A DNA stretch of 64,000 nt. It comes from Arbacia lixula (Eukaryota > Echinodermata > Echinoidea > Arbacioida > Arbaciidae). The stretch is taken from NCBI GenBank assembly GCA_963669155.1, contig OZ022596.1, positions 18,463,379-18,527,378 on the forward strand, in the 5' to 3' direction. Below, in pieces: positions 33,501 to 43,960 of this stretch (position 1 is its first letter; every line of letters starts with the position of its first letter). Both the position numbers and the translations under genes were made by a program. The notes beneath the pieces were generated by a model, which had not been told where the DNA came from, searched no databases, and saw only the letters and a list, made by a program, of their open reading frames with translations.

Positions 33501-34477
33501 CCTTCACACAACTTTCTAGACTCTAAAGATAACGTGGGTAAATCTGAATGAAAGAAGGGATTGTCTAAGTAGTGGATCACCTCCGATTTCGCATATAATT
33601 TACTATAAAAGTGCTTAATTTCAATGATTATATCTGCTTCATTATGAATAATTTCCCCCTCTTCATTAACAATCTTTTTAATGGTACTTTTCCTTTTATT
33701 TGACTGCATTAACTGCGTAAAAAATCGCACATCTTTCTCACCCCCTTCATAGTATTACCAAGAGGTACGGGAGCGAATCTTAACTCCTTCATTAACATAA
33801 TCATAACTTATTTGTAATTCCCGTTTTTTCTCTTCCAGTATTTTATATGTCTCTTGGTTTGGTTGATCTACTAAACTTTTTTCTAAATCTTCAATCTCTT
33901 GCTCAAGTTTTCTTCTCTGTTCTTTCCTATTTTGAGCAAGTTTCTTAGAAAAACGTTGCGTAAATTGACGAATTTTTAATTTCAAAAAGTCCCAAAGGAC
34001 TCTTTTATCTTGAATCTCTACTTGTAAGTCCCCTTTTAAATTCAAAATTTCTTCTTTCATTTGCTGAACATAAGCAGCGTCATTGCACAGACTATTATTA
34101 AATTTCCAATAAGAGCCTTTATTTTTTATCTGTGTTTCACGTTTATCAAAAAGACGTAACTCTATTGCCGAATGATCAGGAGCAATTGAATACATTATTT
34201 CACATTTTACCACTAGGTCAACCAAATCTTCTGAGATTATCCAATAATCTAAACGACTTTGCATGAATGGTAATTTCTGCCTATAAGTATATTGTTTTTT
34301 TGTTGGGTTTTTATTCCTCCAAATATCTATTAAGTTCCATGTGTACATAAAATTTTCCATTTCCAAATTGAATCTATTTTGACCTACAGGTTTATTACTA
34401 CCTACATAATCTAACTCTTCATTTTGAATCATATTAAAATCCCCACCCATTATAACCGGAAGATGTAGATGATACAC
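30513..34477 (-). mobile_element. LINE-A copy 3, longest and nearly intact
   Basis: Nearly 4 kb on the minus strand. A tail as T at 30513-30520, 3' UTR with a C run near 30881-30900, and ORF2 from 34477 to 31109. The 5' end is truncated within the endonuclease. The tail side joins the Z flank (TTTCAGATCA). The 5' side joins outer PP-repeat sequence (GATTCCACGTTACACCC) and not P2, so this locus has been rearranged or the 5' end was resolved elsewhere. Confidence 0.92.
31109..34477 (-). pseudogene. LINE-A ORF2: endonuclease (partial), reverse transcriptase, zinc knuckle
   Basis: The encoded polyprotein would nick target DNA and reverse-transcribe its own RNA. From the 5' end it has the C-terminal half of an APE-type endonuclease (GGDFN near residue 10, SRLDYW, then DHSAI), a charged linker, and the RT domain. 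In the 873-residue distal frame RT motifs are YRPISLLN at 156, catalytic AIDFEKAFD at 223, GVRQGDP at 281 and YADD at 325. The CCHC knuckle is near 755. The frame is open except for one stop at 33755-33757, caused by a 6-bp insertion relative to the 45.5 kb copy (TGGTATGAAG there). The N-terminus of the endonuclease and ORF1 are absent. L1/Tx1-type affiliation rests on domain order and motif style, not on a search. Confidence 0.92.
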
Positions 34478-34911
34478 GATTCCACGTTACACCCCCATCG
34501 AAGCACAAGTGTTGAGCATATTGATGTTGAACATAATGTACCACGAGCTTGGCACTGGTCTCTCGTCGTACAATCATAACAATACACATTGTGCAATAGT
34601 ATGAAGCAAAAACATTAGAGCGTTGCGAAGCAGCGCAAGACTGGTTACTCTCTCGTATTTGCACGTAAAAAAGTGTAATACGCCATGGGGTGATATCTCC
34701 CCCATTTTAAGATGCAGAGCATCGTGCTGGATGCATGCACTGCCCGTATATATATATAATATAACAACAAAATGATGGACGAATCCAGGGATATTTCTAA
34801 AAATGTATGCTACCATGTTTAAACTGACCCCCCCCCCCCCCCCACCCTACCTCTCGTTTTCCCCATTTTGCTCTCACACATCCAGGTCCATACTTATTTA
34901 CGCCTGCGATC

Positions 34912-34949
<38 letters not shown>

Positions 34950-35229
34950 AGACGACGTAGCATAGGATGTCCGCGTTGATGTTTGCTTTCATCCTGTTTT
35001 CATTTCTTTTCTCGTATTTTCGTTAAAGAAAACATAATGTGTACCTTAAAAATGTTATTTTACAAAATACTGTATTTTCCGTCCCTCGAAAAAGGGGTCA
35101 ACAGAATTATCAAATAACCTTCAAACTTCAAAATCTTATTCCGGAAATTTGCTTCCAACAATATAGCGCCCATGTCGCAATACAGCTTTTGCGGAGAGTC
35201 ATACGTCTTTCTTTTAGAATCTTTACTAT
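34478..35229 (+). repeat. X flank segment with outer PP sequence
   Basis: Shares ordered landmarks with 23326-23990: CGTATTTGCACGTAA, CGCCATGGGGTGATA, GAATCCAGGGATATTTCTAA, a C run at 34830-34846, TTGCTCTCACACATCCAGG, an A run of 32 at 34917-34948, ACGACGTAGCATAGGATG, and AGCGCCCATGTCGCAATAC. It leads directly into P1 of the next module in the same orientation. Short ORFs here carry no domain. Confidence 0.65.
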
Positions 35230-35585
35230 GAAGTACCCACCACGGCAGTGGATACTTTCCAAAAAATCACAATATATTTGTCTAGAGAGGAACAGATTAT
35301 ATTGATATAATTAAACAAAATAACAAAGTATTGGTTGTATCATTAAATGTTTCAGTTTTCCATCAATCTAGTGCAATATTACATAATATTGCACCTTTGT
35401 TGTAGTTTTTTATTCAATTACAATTTTTTTTTATTTCTAAAGATACAGTATGGCTAATTACCTGATAACTCGTTCTAAAAAATAAATCATTGAAGTTTCA
35501 AGAACTAAATTGAGCAAAAATGGTCATCGACTACAGCATTATATTCATCATCGATTACAGCATTATATTCATCATCGATGACAAC
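35230..35585 (+). repeat. PP module 7 with duplicated P2
   Basis: P1 at 35230-35257 and core with AAGTATTGGTTGTATCATTA. P2 at 35520-35585 is a tandem duplication of the left-arm-plus-loop (CATCGACTACAGC..., CATCGATTACAGC...). The LINE-A fragment follows at about 35592, after ACCACAGTG. Confidence 0.8.
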
Positions 35586-35630
35586 CACAGTGTTATGTTT
35601 CTGGAAATAATTTTTTTTATTTGTTACAGT

Positions 35631-38264
35631 CAGTGTTGTAGTCAAGACCAGACCATCCGAGACCAAGATCAAGACCAAGACCAAACACCCCGAGACCAAG
35701 ATCAAGAACCAAAAAATTGGTTCAAGATCAAGAACAGAGGTCCGAGACCGAGAACACCAAATTACGAGATCAAGACCAAGACCAAGACCACTCACCAGTA
35801 TTTAAATTTCTACTAGTTTTGAGGAAACACGCGTTATTTGTGAACTATGGTTATGAGTATAAACTGTCTAATCCTAGCACAACTTGCACAACATGGGCAG
35901 TCTGTAATATTCTTCTATATGGTTGAATTAAATGAAAAAATTGTTTTAAAAAGTTATACTTTCAATGTGCTTTTTCAATCACTTCACAGGCATGCTCAAA
36001 GCTAAATGCACAATACAAGTCAGTAGCTAGTAGTTTAGCAACAAACTGCACAAAGGATCCAGGATCGTGATAATATGTATGATGGGGAAAAATACTTAGT
36101 TATTTCTGCATGAACATATTTGCCTGAGTTACATAAAAACATATCAAATACTGTGATTTTTTTTTTGATAATGACAAAGGCACAAGGCATACAAAATGAA
36201 CGCAACTTCTTTCAAGAATGATGATTGTTTTCCGAAATATATTCAAGTCATTCGTTTTTCTCTATAAACACATACACATGACTTGAGTTACTTAATACTT
36301 ATATATTTTTCTTATATACTTCTTTATTTCTGCATGGACATATTTGCCTGAGCTCCTGAAAAACATCAAATACTGTGAAGTTTTTTTTATAATAATGCCA
36401 AAGACACAAGGCATACAAAATAAACACAACTTCATTTCAAGAATGATGATTGTTTTCCGAAATATATTCGTCATTCGCTTTTCTCTATAAACACATACAC
36501 ATGACCCGAGTTACTTATATATTCTTCTTATATACTTCTTTATTTCTGCATGAACATATTTGCCTGAGCTCCTGAAAAACGTATCAAATACTGTGAAGTT
36601 TTTTTTAATAATGCCAAAGACACAAGGCATACAAAATAAACACAACTTCATTTCAAGAATGATGATTGTTTTCCGAAACAGATTCGGAAAACATTCATTT
36701 TTCTCTACAAACGCATACACGTTACTTATATATAGGTCAGGCAAATTAAGTATTGGTCAAACTTTATCTTAGTAACCAAAACCTGCACCATTATGATATA
36801 AATGAATAATTATAACTCCACCATTTTCGAGATGTATACACTAATACAATGTAAAAAGCCTGTCATCATTCAAAAAGACCTGTGACAACTCGAGGGCATT
36901 CTCTATAGACTTATTGGTTTTAGCAATTTTTCATACAAAATTGTGCAATTCCTATTTTGTTAAAATAATTACTGAATAGGGATATCATCAAGAACTATTC
37001 AAAAACTTACTTTGATTTTTGAAAGTAATCTATTATGCATTTCTTGCATTATCTAAAAAGTCGCCTGGCCAGGCGACTTATTAAAAATATTTTTCAACTA
37101 TAAGAGCATTTAAGAGAGAATTATTCTGCCACGCATTTCATTTAATTAACTTTCAATAGGAATTAAAAACCAATCAACTTAGTGACATGGGGCATTTCTG
37201 GAATTACCAATACTCAACCATCCCTTTTACAAATTAATGCAACGATACAGCAAGGAAATAACTAAATACACACTATTCGCTAACAAATACAAACAAAACA
37301 TGACATTTCTAGAATTATTGTTTCCCAAGCTTGTTTTAATACTTTTCCTCTTAATTTAACTTTAATGAAAGGAAATGTGAATATATGACCCCATAAAAAT
37401 GTTTCAAGAATAATGAAATGTATACATTCACGTTTATTCCTGTGTTATTTTTTTCTATTTGTTTTTTGATTCCATGATATCATTTTATTTGGCATGGTTG
37501 GGCCTCAGTTTATCAGTTTTAACAGCCCCCCCCCAAAAAAAAAAAAAAAAAAATACTGTTCGGAATTAGCACTAGAATGAAGAAATTCAATGCTTGCATA
37601 AAAAGCGTATATTTATGTACATTACAAATGATAACTACTACAAAAAACAACTAAAATAGAAAAAGATATCAGGCATTTCATGTAAAAATCTGTTTCATTA
37701 TGGAGATGTTCATTTGTGTTTATCTGCAAAATTCCTTAGTTATTGAATGGTGGCAAGACATGCTCATTGCACTTCAGAAACATTAACAATTCCAATATGC
37801 GTGAAGACAGCTTCGCACGATGTGGCCGCATTAATTATGATACAGTGTGATGCGCTTTGCATGTGTGATGTTGGCACAGAATTATATTGCATGCTCGCTA
37901 ATCTGCATCTCACGCTTCCCGTGCTATGCAGTGGTCGGGCAGGGGCCGGGCCGGGTCGGCGGCAGGCTTGCACAGTATAGTAGGGATGATTGTAACTCCA
38001 AATTGTATGCGCTCCGACCAAGGAGAGTAATGTATCGTATCTCCTTTCTCCGACATGCATTATCAATATGATTTATGTGTAATATCGTAATTTTAGTAGC
38101 TGGTCTCGTGCTGGTCTCGACGTAAAATCCGAGACCAGAAAGGCTCAAGACCAAGAACAAGACCAAGACCAGAGGGTTCGAGACCGAGATCAAGACCAAG
38201 AACAAAAATCCTGATCTCGAGACTGGTCTCGAGACCAAGACCAGTCTCGAGAACTACAACACTG
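35631..38264. mobile_element. Non-autonomous hAT-like transposon, 2634 bp
   Basis: Terminal inverted repeats CAGTGTTGTAGT and ACTACAACACTG mark the ends. Both subterminal regions are packed with GACCAAGACC/GGTCTCGAGACC repeats over 120-170 bp. The 8-bp flanks GTTACAGT (35623-35630) and GTTACAAT (38265-38272) differ by one base, and intact LINE-A copies have a single GTTACAGT here. CAGTG ends plus an 8-bp duplication are diagnostic of hAT. No transposase ORF was recognised; the interior holds a triplicated ~220-bp tandem repeat and a moderately GC-rich stretch near 37750-38000. Confidence 0.85.
36101..36735 (+). repeat. Tandem repeat, about three copies of a 216-224-bp unit
   Basis: Units start TATTTCTGCATGAACATATT at 36101, 36325 and 36541. 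Each contains CAAATACTGTGA, AAGGCATACAAAAT and GAATGATGATTGTTTTCCGAA. The last unit degenerates near 36735. The repeat lies inside the hAT-like element. Confidence 0.85.
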
Positions 38265-38365
38265 GTTACAATAATTGTCATTTAAATCATTCATGAATAA
38301 TTGTTTAATGTTCTGTAAAATTGGTGTTCATTGATTAATAAAATACACGTTGAAACAAAAAAAAG

Positions 38366-38510
38366 TGACTTGGAAATGTTCGTGAAGCGATGTGAATGTG
38401 AGTTTTCATGCAGTTTCCGACTTGATGAGTTTCATGATTTTTTGCAACTGGGCTGCTATAAACTTAAACTTTATTTCCTATAAACTCTGTCGGAAAAAAA
38501 TCCGCAAATG
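38366..38510 (+). repeat. Z flank following LINE-A copy 4
   Basis: GGAAATGTTCGTGAAGCGATG, TTTCATGCAGTTTCCGAC and TTTCATGATTTTTTGCAAC identify the Z flank on the plus strand. It passes into the inverted X segment near 38510. Confidence 0.65.
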
Positions 38511-39470
38511 TTGTCAACATGTCGCCATTTGAGGAAGCAAGTGCCCGGATAAAGTTTAAAGTTTGAAATTTGAAGTTAATTTATTATTTCTGTCGACTAC
38601 TTTTGAGGTACGAGAAATAGTAAAATAGATTTTAAAATAACATTTATTAGTATACATGTATGTTATCTTTAAGGAAAAGAAAAAAGAAAAGAAAAGAAAA
38701 CAGGATGCAAGCAAATACCAGCGCAAACATCCTACGATATGTTGTCTGTTTTGTTTTTTTTTAAAACTAGATCGCAGGTCACGAGAGAGGTTTACGGTAC
38801 ACCATGTGTAAAGTCCTGGGAGGACTGAGATGAGAAAAGAAACGTGGATAGAATCGAAGGTGAAATGGATAGGCGAGAAAGTGGAGATTTGAAAGTAGAG
38901 TAAGTAGTAGTAAGTAGAAAAGTAGAGTCCTTTTCAGGACTACACTCATTTTGAAAGAATCATCTACTTTCAAATCTCCACTTTCTCGCCTATCCATTTC
39001 ACCTTCGATCCTATCCACGTTTTTCTTTTCTCATCTCAGTCCTCCCAGGACTTTACACATGGTGTACCGTAAACCTCTCTCGTGATTGATCATACCACCA
39101 TGCAAACCTTCAAACATCATAGATCGCAGGTGTAAATAATATAGCCCTGGATGTGTGAGAGCGAAAATGGGAGGGGGGTGAGAGGTGAGGGTGGGGAGAT
39201 CAATTTAGACATGGTAGCATACATTTTTTTTAGAAATAATCCTGGATTCACTTCTCATTTTTTTGTTATTTTGTAAAAAAAAAAATTGTTATACGCGCAG
39301 CTGGTACATGCGGCAATGCAGCCAGTGTGATGCATCCTAATGTGCGTGCGGTATTTCCCCATGGCGTACTTTTCTTTCATTTTCATTTAACTTTTCTTTC
39401 ACAATTGGCGTACTACACCATTTTGTGTGCAAATACGAGGTAGTGATTGATCTGTGACTTTCGCTTTCCA
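38511..39470 (-). repeat. X flank segment, inverted, interrupted by a foldback
   Basis: Reverse complement of the X landmarks at 23326-23990: CGCCATTTGAGGAAGCAAG, CTGTCGACTACTTTTGAGG, CATCCTACGATATGTTGTC, CCTGGATGTGTGAGAGC, AGAAATAATCCTGGATTCAC, CCCATGGCGTACTTTTC and GTGCAAATACGAGG. It is interrupted at 38780-39119. A core with P2 in plus orientation follows, so X is inverted relative to it. Confidence 0.6.
38780..39119. mobile_element. Foldback insertion with 12-bp flanking duplication
   Basis: Inverted arms of about 130 bp lie at 38780-38910 and 38955-39084 (CACGAGAGAGGTTTACGG ... CCGTAAACCTCTCTCGTG). A 35-bp unpaired tail follows on the right. TAGATCGCAGGT occurs on both sides (38768-38779 and 39120-39131), while other X copies have one GCCTGCGATC... 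segment here. The arms read as ordinary non-coding sequence, and no family can be named. Confidence 0.65.
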
Positions 39471-39732
39471 CAAGGTTGAAGCGGCAGAGTATTTCTAGAA
39501 ATCTAAGGTATTGGTTATAGCTACTGTATTGTAAAATAAATTCTCCTTTTATTACTCGAATGCATTTTCTATATAATATTACATCGTTTTTAATTTATAT
39601 TTAATTACAAATCATTTTTAAAGATATGAGCTATTCTTTGAATACTCGTTCTTGAGTAAATCATTGAAGTTTCAAGAAGAAAATTAATCAAATATTGTCA
39701 TCAATACAGCATTATTCATCATCGATGACAAC
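39471..39732 (+). repeat. PP module 8 (P1 degraded, empty site)
   Basis: The core AAGGTATTGGTTATAGCTACTG runs to P2 at 39695-39732, and Z follows at once (GGTGATCTGAAAATATTCG). P1 is not recognisable where expected. Z continues to about 39845. Confidence 0.65.
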
Positions 39733-40030
39733 ATGGTGATCTGAAAATATTCGTGAAGCCATCTATGAATGTGAAGTTTCGTACAGTTTCCGAGCTTTAT
39801 GACTTTTTGCAAATGCAGTGGGCTACGCGCTTTCTTTAGCAGTGTAAGTGTACATTATAAAGTTTAATTTACAAATTACTGTATTTGTCATACCTCGAAA
39901 GGGTCGACAGAAATAGCAAATAACCATCAAACATCAAAATTTGATCCAAAACCTCGCTTCCAACAATAGCGCCCATGTGGCACTACAGCTTTATCGGAGA
40001 ATAATGGCTTTCTTTGAGAATCTTTGCTAT
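39733..40030 (+). repeat. Z flank then partial X flank
   Basis: Z landmarks GTACAGTTTCCGAGC and GCAGTGTAAGTGTACA end near 39850. X landmarks GTCATACCTCGAAAGGGTCG and TAGCGCCCATGTGGCACTAC follow up to P1 of the next module. This gives a repeating order X-P1-core-P2-Z. Confidence 0.6.
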
Positions 40031-40360
40031 GAAGCACCCACCGCCGCGGTGTGTACTTTCCAAAATATAAATATGATAAATTCATCATGGTTCGAGCAGA
40101 TTATATTGATATAATTTAAACAAAATAAAAAAATATTGGTTGTATTATAAGAGGTTTTTTTATAAAAAAAAAATCTAGTGCAATATTACACGATCTTTCA
40201 TTTTTGTTGTAGTTTTGTATATAACTACAAAGTATTTTTTTTCAAGATATAGGCTAATTTTCTGAAGACTCGTTCTAAAAAATAAATCATTGAAGTTTCA
40301 AGAAGTAAATGGATCAAAAATTGTCATCGATTACAGCATTATATTCATCATCGATGACAA
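40031..40360 (+). repeat. PP module 9
   Basis: P1 at 40031-40059 (GAAGCACCCACCGCCGCGG ... TGTACTTTC), core, and P2 at 40321-40360. ACCACAGTGACTT follows and leads into LINE-A copy 5. Confidence 0.8.
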
Positions 40361-40370
40361 CCACAGTGAC

Positions 40371-40963
40371 TTTATAATGATTTTGTGGGAAAGATAAGAG
40401 ATAAGTCATCTTTGAAAGAAAAAATGAGAAATGTACATACTCGCGAGTTTTCTGATACAGATATAAAATCGGTATTTAGTAGACCTAGAAAAAGTACTTT
40501 GAACTGTATATTGAGGGATTTCCAATTTAGGTTATTACACGGAATATTATATACGAACTATCATTTATGTAAATTCAACATTACTGATGATAACTTATGT
40601 TCATTTTGTCACAAAGAGGAAGAGACTTATAAACATATATTTTATACGTGTGAATTTGCTGGGATGATATGGGAACGGTGCAGTAACCTTCTTGATTATA
40701 TAAATTTAAAAAACTTAAGCTGGGAAGAGATTCATTTTGGAATTGACTTACCGGACAAAGGAAGAGGTCAATTAGTTAATCATGTTTTAATACTGGTAAA
40801 AAGATTAATTTTCTTAGGAAGAGGAAAGAACACACAAATAACTGAACAATCGGTTAAAAGCCAGATTGAACAAGATAGGTTACCGGTAGAAGAAAAAAGG
40901 ATAGCAGTTTTGCATAATACATTATCAGTGCACTTGAAAAAGTGGGGAAATTGGATATGGTAG
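40371..40963 (+). pseudogene. LINE-A ORF2 C-terminus fragment
   Basis: Open to the TAG at 40961-40963, about 195 residues, including the CSFC ... HIFYTC zinc knuckle. It shares a 6-bp insertion (DRLPVEEKR, against DRLEEKR) and the ending KKWGNWIW with the copy at 48.4 kb. Those two therefore form a subfamily. It is a 5'-truncated fragment without RT. Confidence 0.88.
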
Positions 40964-41501
40964 GGCTCCCCTGCCTTGTGAGTCTTTATGTATTTGAAAA
41001 TAAAATAAAACAAACTAAAATAAAACGTATATTTATTAACTTTGAAGGAGTGGGACGACAAATCAGAAGTATTTTTAGTATCCACCAAGATATGCCCTGC
41101 AACTCGTTCTAGAGATGGTAATATGGGGGGGGGGGGGGGTGGAGGGAAAGGAGAGGGCGGGGTATGGTGGAGGGGTGGGGTAGGGGAAATGGAGGGAAGG
41201 GCCTTTTTGGTGTCCTTTTTTCTTATCTAATTTATCAATGAACACAATGAGCGAATGATTTGTTTTTCCTTTTGAACAGCGATTAATGGTTGTTTTTCTT
41301 TATTGTTGTAATTTGATGTAAGTCTTGAAAAATCTGACAGTTTGTATAAATTTGTTATGATCAATGATTATGACGAATATTCTGGAAATAATTTATTTAT
41401 TTGTTACAGTAATTGTCATTTAAATCATTCATGAATAATTGTTTAATGTTCTGTAAAATTGGTGTTCATTGATTAATAAAATACATGTTGAAACAAAAAA
41501 A
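40371..41501 (+). mobile_element. LINE-A copy 5, 5' truncated, with 8-bp flanking repeat
   Basis: Starts inside ORF2 at TTTATAATGATTTTG and ends with an A tail at 41494-41501. AGTGACTT precedes it (40365-40372, overlapping the truncation point) and follows the tail (41500-41508), so a target duplication of about 8 bp is visible. P2 lies on the left and the Z flank (CAAAATGTTCTTGAAGCG) on the right. The 3' UTR lacks about 43 bp before the G run compared with copy 1, as does copy 7. Confidence 0.9.
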
Positions 41502-42057
41502 GTGACTTCAAAATGTTCTTGAAGCGATGTGAATGTGAGTTTTTATGCAGTTTCGTGAGGTTTTATGAATATGGCCCTTGATTCCTGCCGAGTTTCATGA
41601 CTTTTGGTGAATGGGACACTCCGTCTTACAACTGACGTGTATGTTTTCTGTAATATGACATTTTGAAAGGCCTTAATATAAGAGATGAGCATGAACGCAA
41701 CTGCGTTTTGAACTACAAGGCGTATCAAAACGCTGATTTTGGCCCCAAAGGTTGAGCGTAAAAAGCAGCCTTTGTGTGTTTAATTTGCTCAACATAACGA
41801 CCAGACAGACTAATGACGACGGTCACTCAAACTAATCGAAACGCCTAACAAATATTGATATAGATGGCCAAAGATTGAATTTGTTTAAATCGTATATCAG
41901 AATTATCGAAATCTCTCTGAAGATGGATACAAGAAGAACTTGATTTTAAGCACATTTTTTTGACATATTTGTATTTGATCCATGAAATTGCTTCCAACAA
42001 TGTCGTATTACAGCTGCTTCGGAGAATGATCTGACTTTCCTGAAGAAACATTGTTAT
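41502..42057 (+). repeat. Z flank then X remnant
   Basis: Z continues to the distal landmarks GATTCCTGCCGAGTTTCATG and GTGAATGGGACACTCC (41580-41630), then AAACGC-type sequence near 41690-41745. A short X remnant (GAAATTGCTTCCAACAATG, TACAGCTGCTTCGGAG) precedes P1. No gene. Confidence 0.55.
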
Positions 42058-42409
42058 GAAGTACCCACCACGGCAGTGTGTACTTTCCAAAAAATAATGA
42101 ACGTACGCATGGTTCATTAAGACAGAATTAATCAAAATGGAGCTAATTATATAAATATAATTTTAAAAAATAACAAAGTATTGGTTGTATTATAAAATGT
42201 TTGAGTTTTCCATCAATCTAGAGCAATATTACATAATATTACGTCTTTGCTGTAGTTTTTATACAATTACAAATTTGTTTTTATTTGTAAAGATACAGTA
42301 TAGGCTAATTATCTGAAGACTCGTTCTAAAAGATAAATCATTGAAATTTCACGAACTAAATGGATCAAAAATTGTCATCGATTACAGCATTATTCATCAT
42401 CGATGACAA
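42058..42409 (+). repeat. PP module 10
   Basis: P1 at 42058-42085, core with AAGTATTGGTTGTATTATAA, and P2 at 42372-42409. LINE-A copy 6 starts immediately after P2 (ACAACTATGTGCACG). Confidence 0.8.
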
Positions 42410-42410
42410 C

Positions 42411-42812
42411 TATGTGCACGTATAAGAAGCCCGGGGGGGGGGGGGGGGGGTGGAGGGAAAGGAGAGGGCGGGGTATGGTGGAGGGGTGGGGTAGGGGTAA
42501 TGGAGGGAAGGGCCTTTTTTGTGTGCTTTTTTCTTATCTAATTTATCAATGAACACAATGAGCGAATGATATGTTTTTCCTTTTGAACAGCGATTAATGG
42601 TTGTTTTTCTTTATTGTTGTAATTTGATGTAATTCTTGAAAAATCGGACAGTTTGTATAAATTTGTTATGATCAATAATTATGACGAATATGTTTCTGGA
42701 AATAATTTATTTGTTACAGTAATTGTCATTTAAATCATTCATGAATAATTGTTTAATGTTCTGTAAAATTGGTGTTCATTGATTAATAAAATAAATGTTG
42801 AAACAAAAAAAA
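42411..42812 (+). mobile_element. LINE-A copy 6, 3' UTR only
   Basis: Starts at TGTGCACGTATAAGAAGCCC in the 3' UTR and includes the G run (42433-42450), the purine-rich stretch, and the conserved end to an A run at 42804-42812. P2 abuts the 5' end. The right flank is not Z; Z resumes only at 43685, after another A tract. Confidence 0.9.
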
Positions 42813-43684
42813 TCTCTGAGCTCGACCTAAATGGAATCGATAACACCGATAATCAAAAACCGATAATGACAATCATGATATAGAGCACTACGATATTTTG
42901 TTCACAAATTCACATGGAAAATCTATGCATGCCTTGAAACGTGAAGACGATGATACTTCTTTGAAATATTTTATCAAAGGCGATATATTACTCCTCGGGT
43001 AAAAAGCATCATTTTATGAAAGAAATGTAATGCTGAGGCTTGAATCGAATGTACTTTCGATTGTTTACGTGGAGCGGTAGAAAATAACATTTACATTTTG
43101 CAGACTTTATAGAATTTCACTTGATCCTTTGTAATATTCAATACATCACCATTTAAAAAAGGGATTTTTGTTGTGCCTTGATACTCACCATTTATATATT
43201 TCTACTCCAAAATTAAGCATAAGCTACTACAAGCAGTATACTGCTAGTTTTAATAAGATTTTATGTATCACTTATCTCTTAAGCTGCAAATTCTAAAATC
43301 TATTTCGAAATTAGATTAGCAAAAGTGCATTTCTGTGGGAAAACAACTTTGTGTTATCTATACTAATGCCCTTTTTTTATCAAAATCATATTAATCTGTC
43401 TTTTTATTAATATCACCAATGTAAGTATTTATTTATCTTATTATTAAAAGATTGTTTCACAAGTCATCAAGATTTGTAAAATTGATGTTATAAGTCACAT
43501 AACAAATCCACTATATTCTTACAACGAGTATCCCAAAGTTGCTGCTTTATCTAATACGAGTAATCCTTTTCACACTTTCCACTCTGTGTTGTCAGTTTAT
43601 CATGCAATGCTGTATATGAAATGTCATAATGCTGTTCATTTGGAAATTAAAAAACTGATTTGATTTCAATATCAAAAAAAAAAA
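42813..43684 (+). mobile_element. A-tailed segment downstream of LINE-A copy 6
   Basis: An 870-bp stretch without recognised repeats. It ends in 11 A residues (43674-43684) that join the Z flank (TGATCTGAAAATGTTCG). ATTAAA lies about 25 bp upstream of the A tract (43645-43650). The simplest readings are a 3' transduction by LINE-A copy 6, or a second retro-insert stacked at the same junction. Confidence 0.45.
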
Positions 43685-43890
43685 TGATCTGAAAATGTTC
43701 GTAAAGCTATGAATGTGAAGTTTCATACAATTTCCGAGTTGCTGATTTTCATGCAATAGGTAATGGACTGCCCGTTAACAGTGCAAGTGTACCCAAAGCG
43801 ATGATGCAGCTTGATTTGACGTGTGTTGCTTGGTGGATCGAGATCATCAAGATTGCGGACGAGGTTTTGTGAAACTCTCGGAGTTAAAGG
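43685..43890 (+). repeat. Z flank
   Basis: TGATCTGAAAATGTTCGTAAAG, GCAAGTGTACCCAAAGCG and GATCGAGATCATCAAGATTG identify Z. It is cut at GGAGTTAAAGGGAATATACT, where a partial TTAA-family MITE begins (to about 43960). Confidence 0.65.
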
Positions 43891-43960
43891 GAATATACTA
43901 TTGCCTTCAAAATGTGATCATGAGCAATCTTCTTACCAGTGGTCATAAAAATTTACCCAT

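Larger units (their letters stand above)
35592..38365 (+). mobile_element. LINE-A copy 4, 3' end only, split by a hAT-like element
   Basis: The left piece 35592-35630 (ATGTTTCTGGAAATAATTTT ... TTTGTTACAGT) and right piece 38265-38365 (GTTACAATAATTGTCATTT to the A tail) together make the last ~140 bp of LINE-A. They are separated by the element at 35631-38264. The tail is followed by AGTGACTTGGAAATGTTCG, the Z flank, and the left piece is preceded by P2 and ACCACAGTG. The copy therefore sits at the P2/Z junction, with AGTG repeated on both sides. Confidence 0.85.

Noticed and set aside
34917-34948. A run of 32 as a retroelement tail
   Set aside because: It lies inside the X segment, where other copies have a short A or T run at the same place, so it is expansion of an existing homopolymer.
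36101-36735. CRISPR-like repeat/spacer array
   Set aside because: The units are about 220 bp, contiguous and imperfect, with no spacers, in a eukaryotic genome.
36560-36772. Short repeated ORFs in the 36.1-36.7 kb tandem repeat
   Set aside because: The frames lie in the ~220-bp non-coding tandem units inside the hAT-like element and carry no transposase motif.
37747-38071. Possible exon in the GC-richer part of the hAT-like element
   Set aside because: Open frames exist on both strands without domain, splice support or similarity I recognise.
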